This document shows, in pieces, positions 15,965-16,140 of a stretch of 16,140 bases of DNA. The notes under the pieces were generated by a model, which ran no database searches, had not been told where the DNA came from, and saw nothing but the letters and a program-made list of their open reading frames with translations. This stretch comes from Acidimicrobiales bacterium (lineage in GTDB: Bacteria; Actinomycetota; Acidimicrobiia; Acidimicrobiales; Acidimicrobilacustridaceae): contig JALRFT010000205.1 of the NCBI GenBank assembly GCA_023261915.1, positions 1 to 16,140 on the forward strand, read 5' to 3'. Positions within the stretch are counted from its first letter, which is position 1. Each line of letters starts with the position of its first letter. A program made the position numbers and the translations under genes.

Positions 15965-16140
15965 CGGCCGCATTGCAGGATATTTCGACGTCGAAGTATC
16001 TTCACGGCGTGCACCACAATTTCATTTTCACCATGCCGTTTGAGCAAATCGGCACCGATCTTCGGGTGGCCCCCTTCAAGTTCGTGGTCAGCCGCTTTGC
16101 CAATATCATGTAGCAGACCGCAGCGTCGAGCTAAGTCGCC
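15952..16140 (-). pseudogene. RNase Y-like HD-domain fragment, truncated, with foreign base composition
   Basis: An open frame enters from the right edge and ends at a TGA at 15954-15952. Its first 47 residues read as the HD domain of ribonuclease [19 protein letters not shown] with the metal-binding His11-Asp12, then [18 protein letters not shown] and VVHAVK. RNase Y normally continues with an AHHGD-type motif; here, from about position 16000 leftward, the reading becomes unrelated ([10 protein letters not shown]) and stops 16 residues later. The loss starts at the edge of a near-perfect palindrome (15979-16000). By my count 16001-16140 is about 55% GC, and codons such as TTA, CTA, AAT, GAA and ATT are used freely, unlike the neighbours. 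The 5' part lies outside the window. It may be a true gene remnant, a transferred piece, or an assembly chimera. Confidence 0.7.
15979..16000. repeat. 22-bp near-perfect palindrome at the RNase Y junction
   Basis: The core TTCGACGTCGAA (15984-15995) is perfectly palindromic; including the outer bases, one pair out of eleven mismatches (15983/15996). It resembles an ArsR- or MerR-type operator in size, but no regulated gene starts nearby. It coincides with the point where RNase Y similarity is lost. Confidence 0.65.

Noticed and set aside
16033..16113. Small plus-strand ORF beginning MPFEQIG
   Set aside because: It is antisense to the RNase Y-like frame, which has real homology, and has no ribosome-binding site.

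Overview
The window looks like chromosomal DNA from a high-GC actinobacterium. It has GTG/TTG starts, TANNNT -10 hexamers, at least two apparently leaderless promoters, and strings of genes overlapping by 4 bp (ATGA/GTGA). The gene set is a steroid-catabolism locus. Several proteins resemble, at sequence level, the mycobacterial enzymes that open steroid rings C and D (EchA20, IpdA, IpdB, IpdC, IpdF, FadE30). Two others resemble sterol side-chain enzymes (FadE29/ChsE2 and FadA5). All resemblances are from memory of the families, not from a search. The lineage is probably an actinobacterium outside the mycolic-acid group, because the mycobacterial KstR2 box is not seen and the gene order is partly reshuffled; this is inference.

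Layout. (1) 1-4247, minus strand: a coupled operon echA20 > ipdA > ipdB > ipdC > MaoC hydratase > SDR, the last cut by the window edge. (2) 4327-5082, plus: an SDR divergent from echA20, the same arrangement as Rv3549c/Rv3550 in M. tuberculosis. (3) 5106-9038, minus: a coupled operon SDR (HSD17B4-like) > fadE30 > ipdF > HSL-type esterase. (4) 9248-10429, plus: a FadE29-like acyl-CoA dehydrogenase divergent from operon 3. (5) 10454-12744, minus: a zinc alcohol dehydrogenase followed by a FadA5-like thiolase. (6) 12937-15941, plus: a coupled aldehyde dehydrogenase > acyl-CoA ligase pair, divergent from the ADH. (7) 15952-16140, minus: a lower-GC fragment of an RNase Y-like HD domain that does not belong with the rest and may mark a recombination or assembly junction.

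How it fits together. FadE30, the MaoC hydratase, the HSD17B4-like SDR and a thiolase could form one beta-oxidation cycle that shortens the propionyl side chain of HIP-CoA. IpdF and IpdC then prepare the ring system, EchA20 opens ring D, and IpdA/IpdB opens ring C. The ADH, aldehyde dehydrogenase and ligase form a complete alcohol > aldehyde > acid > acyl-CoA module that could feed a steroid C22 alcohol or aldehyde to the FadE29-like dehydrogenase.

The strongest new signal is regulatory. Four copies of a 19-bp dyad, consensus A-W-CTGA-Y-R-NNN-CG-TCAG-R-W, sit in all three divergent promoter regions and nowhere else I could find. They tie all the operons into one putative regulon under an unidentified, probably TetR-type regulator that is not encoded in the window. 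No rRNA, tRNA, CRISPR array or insertion sequence was seen. No gene-free stretch exceeds about 210 bases.
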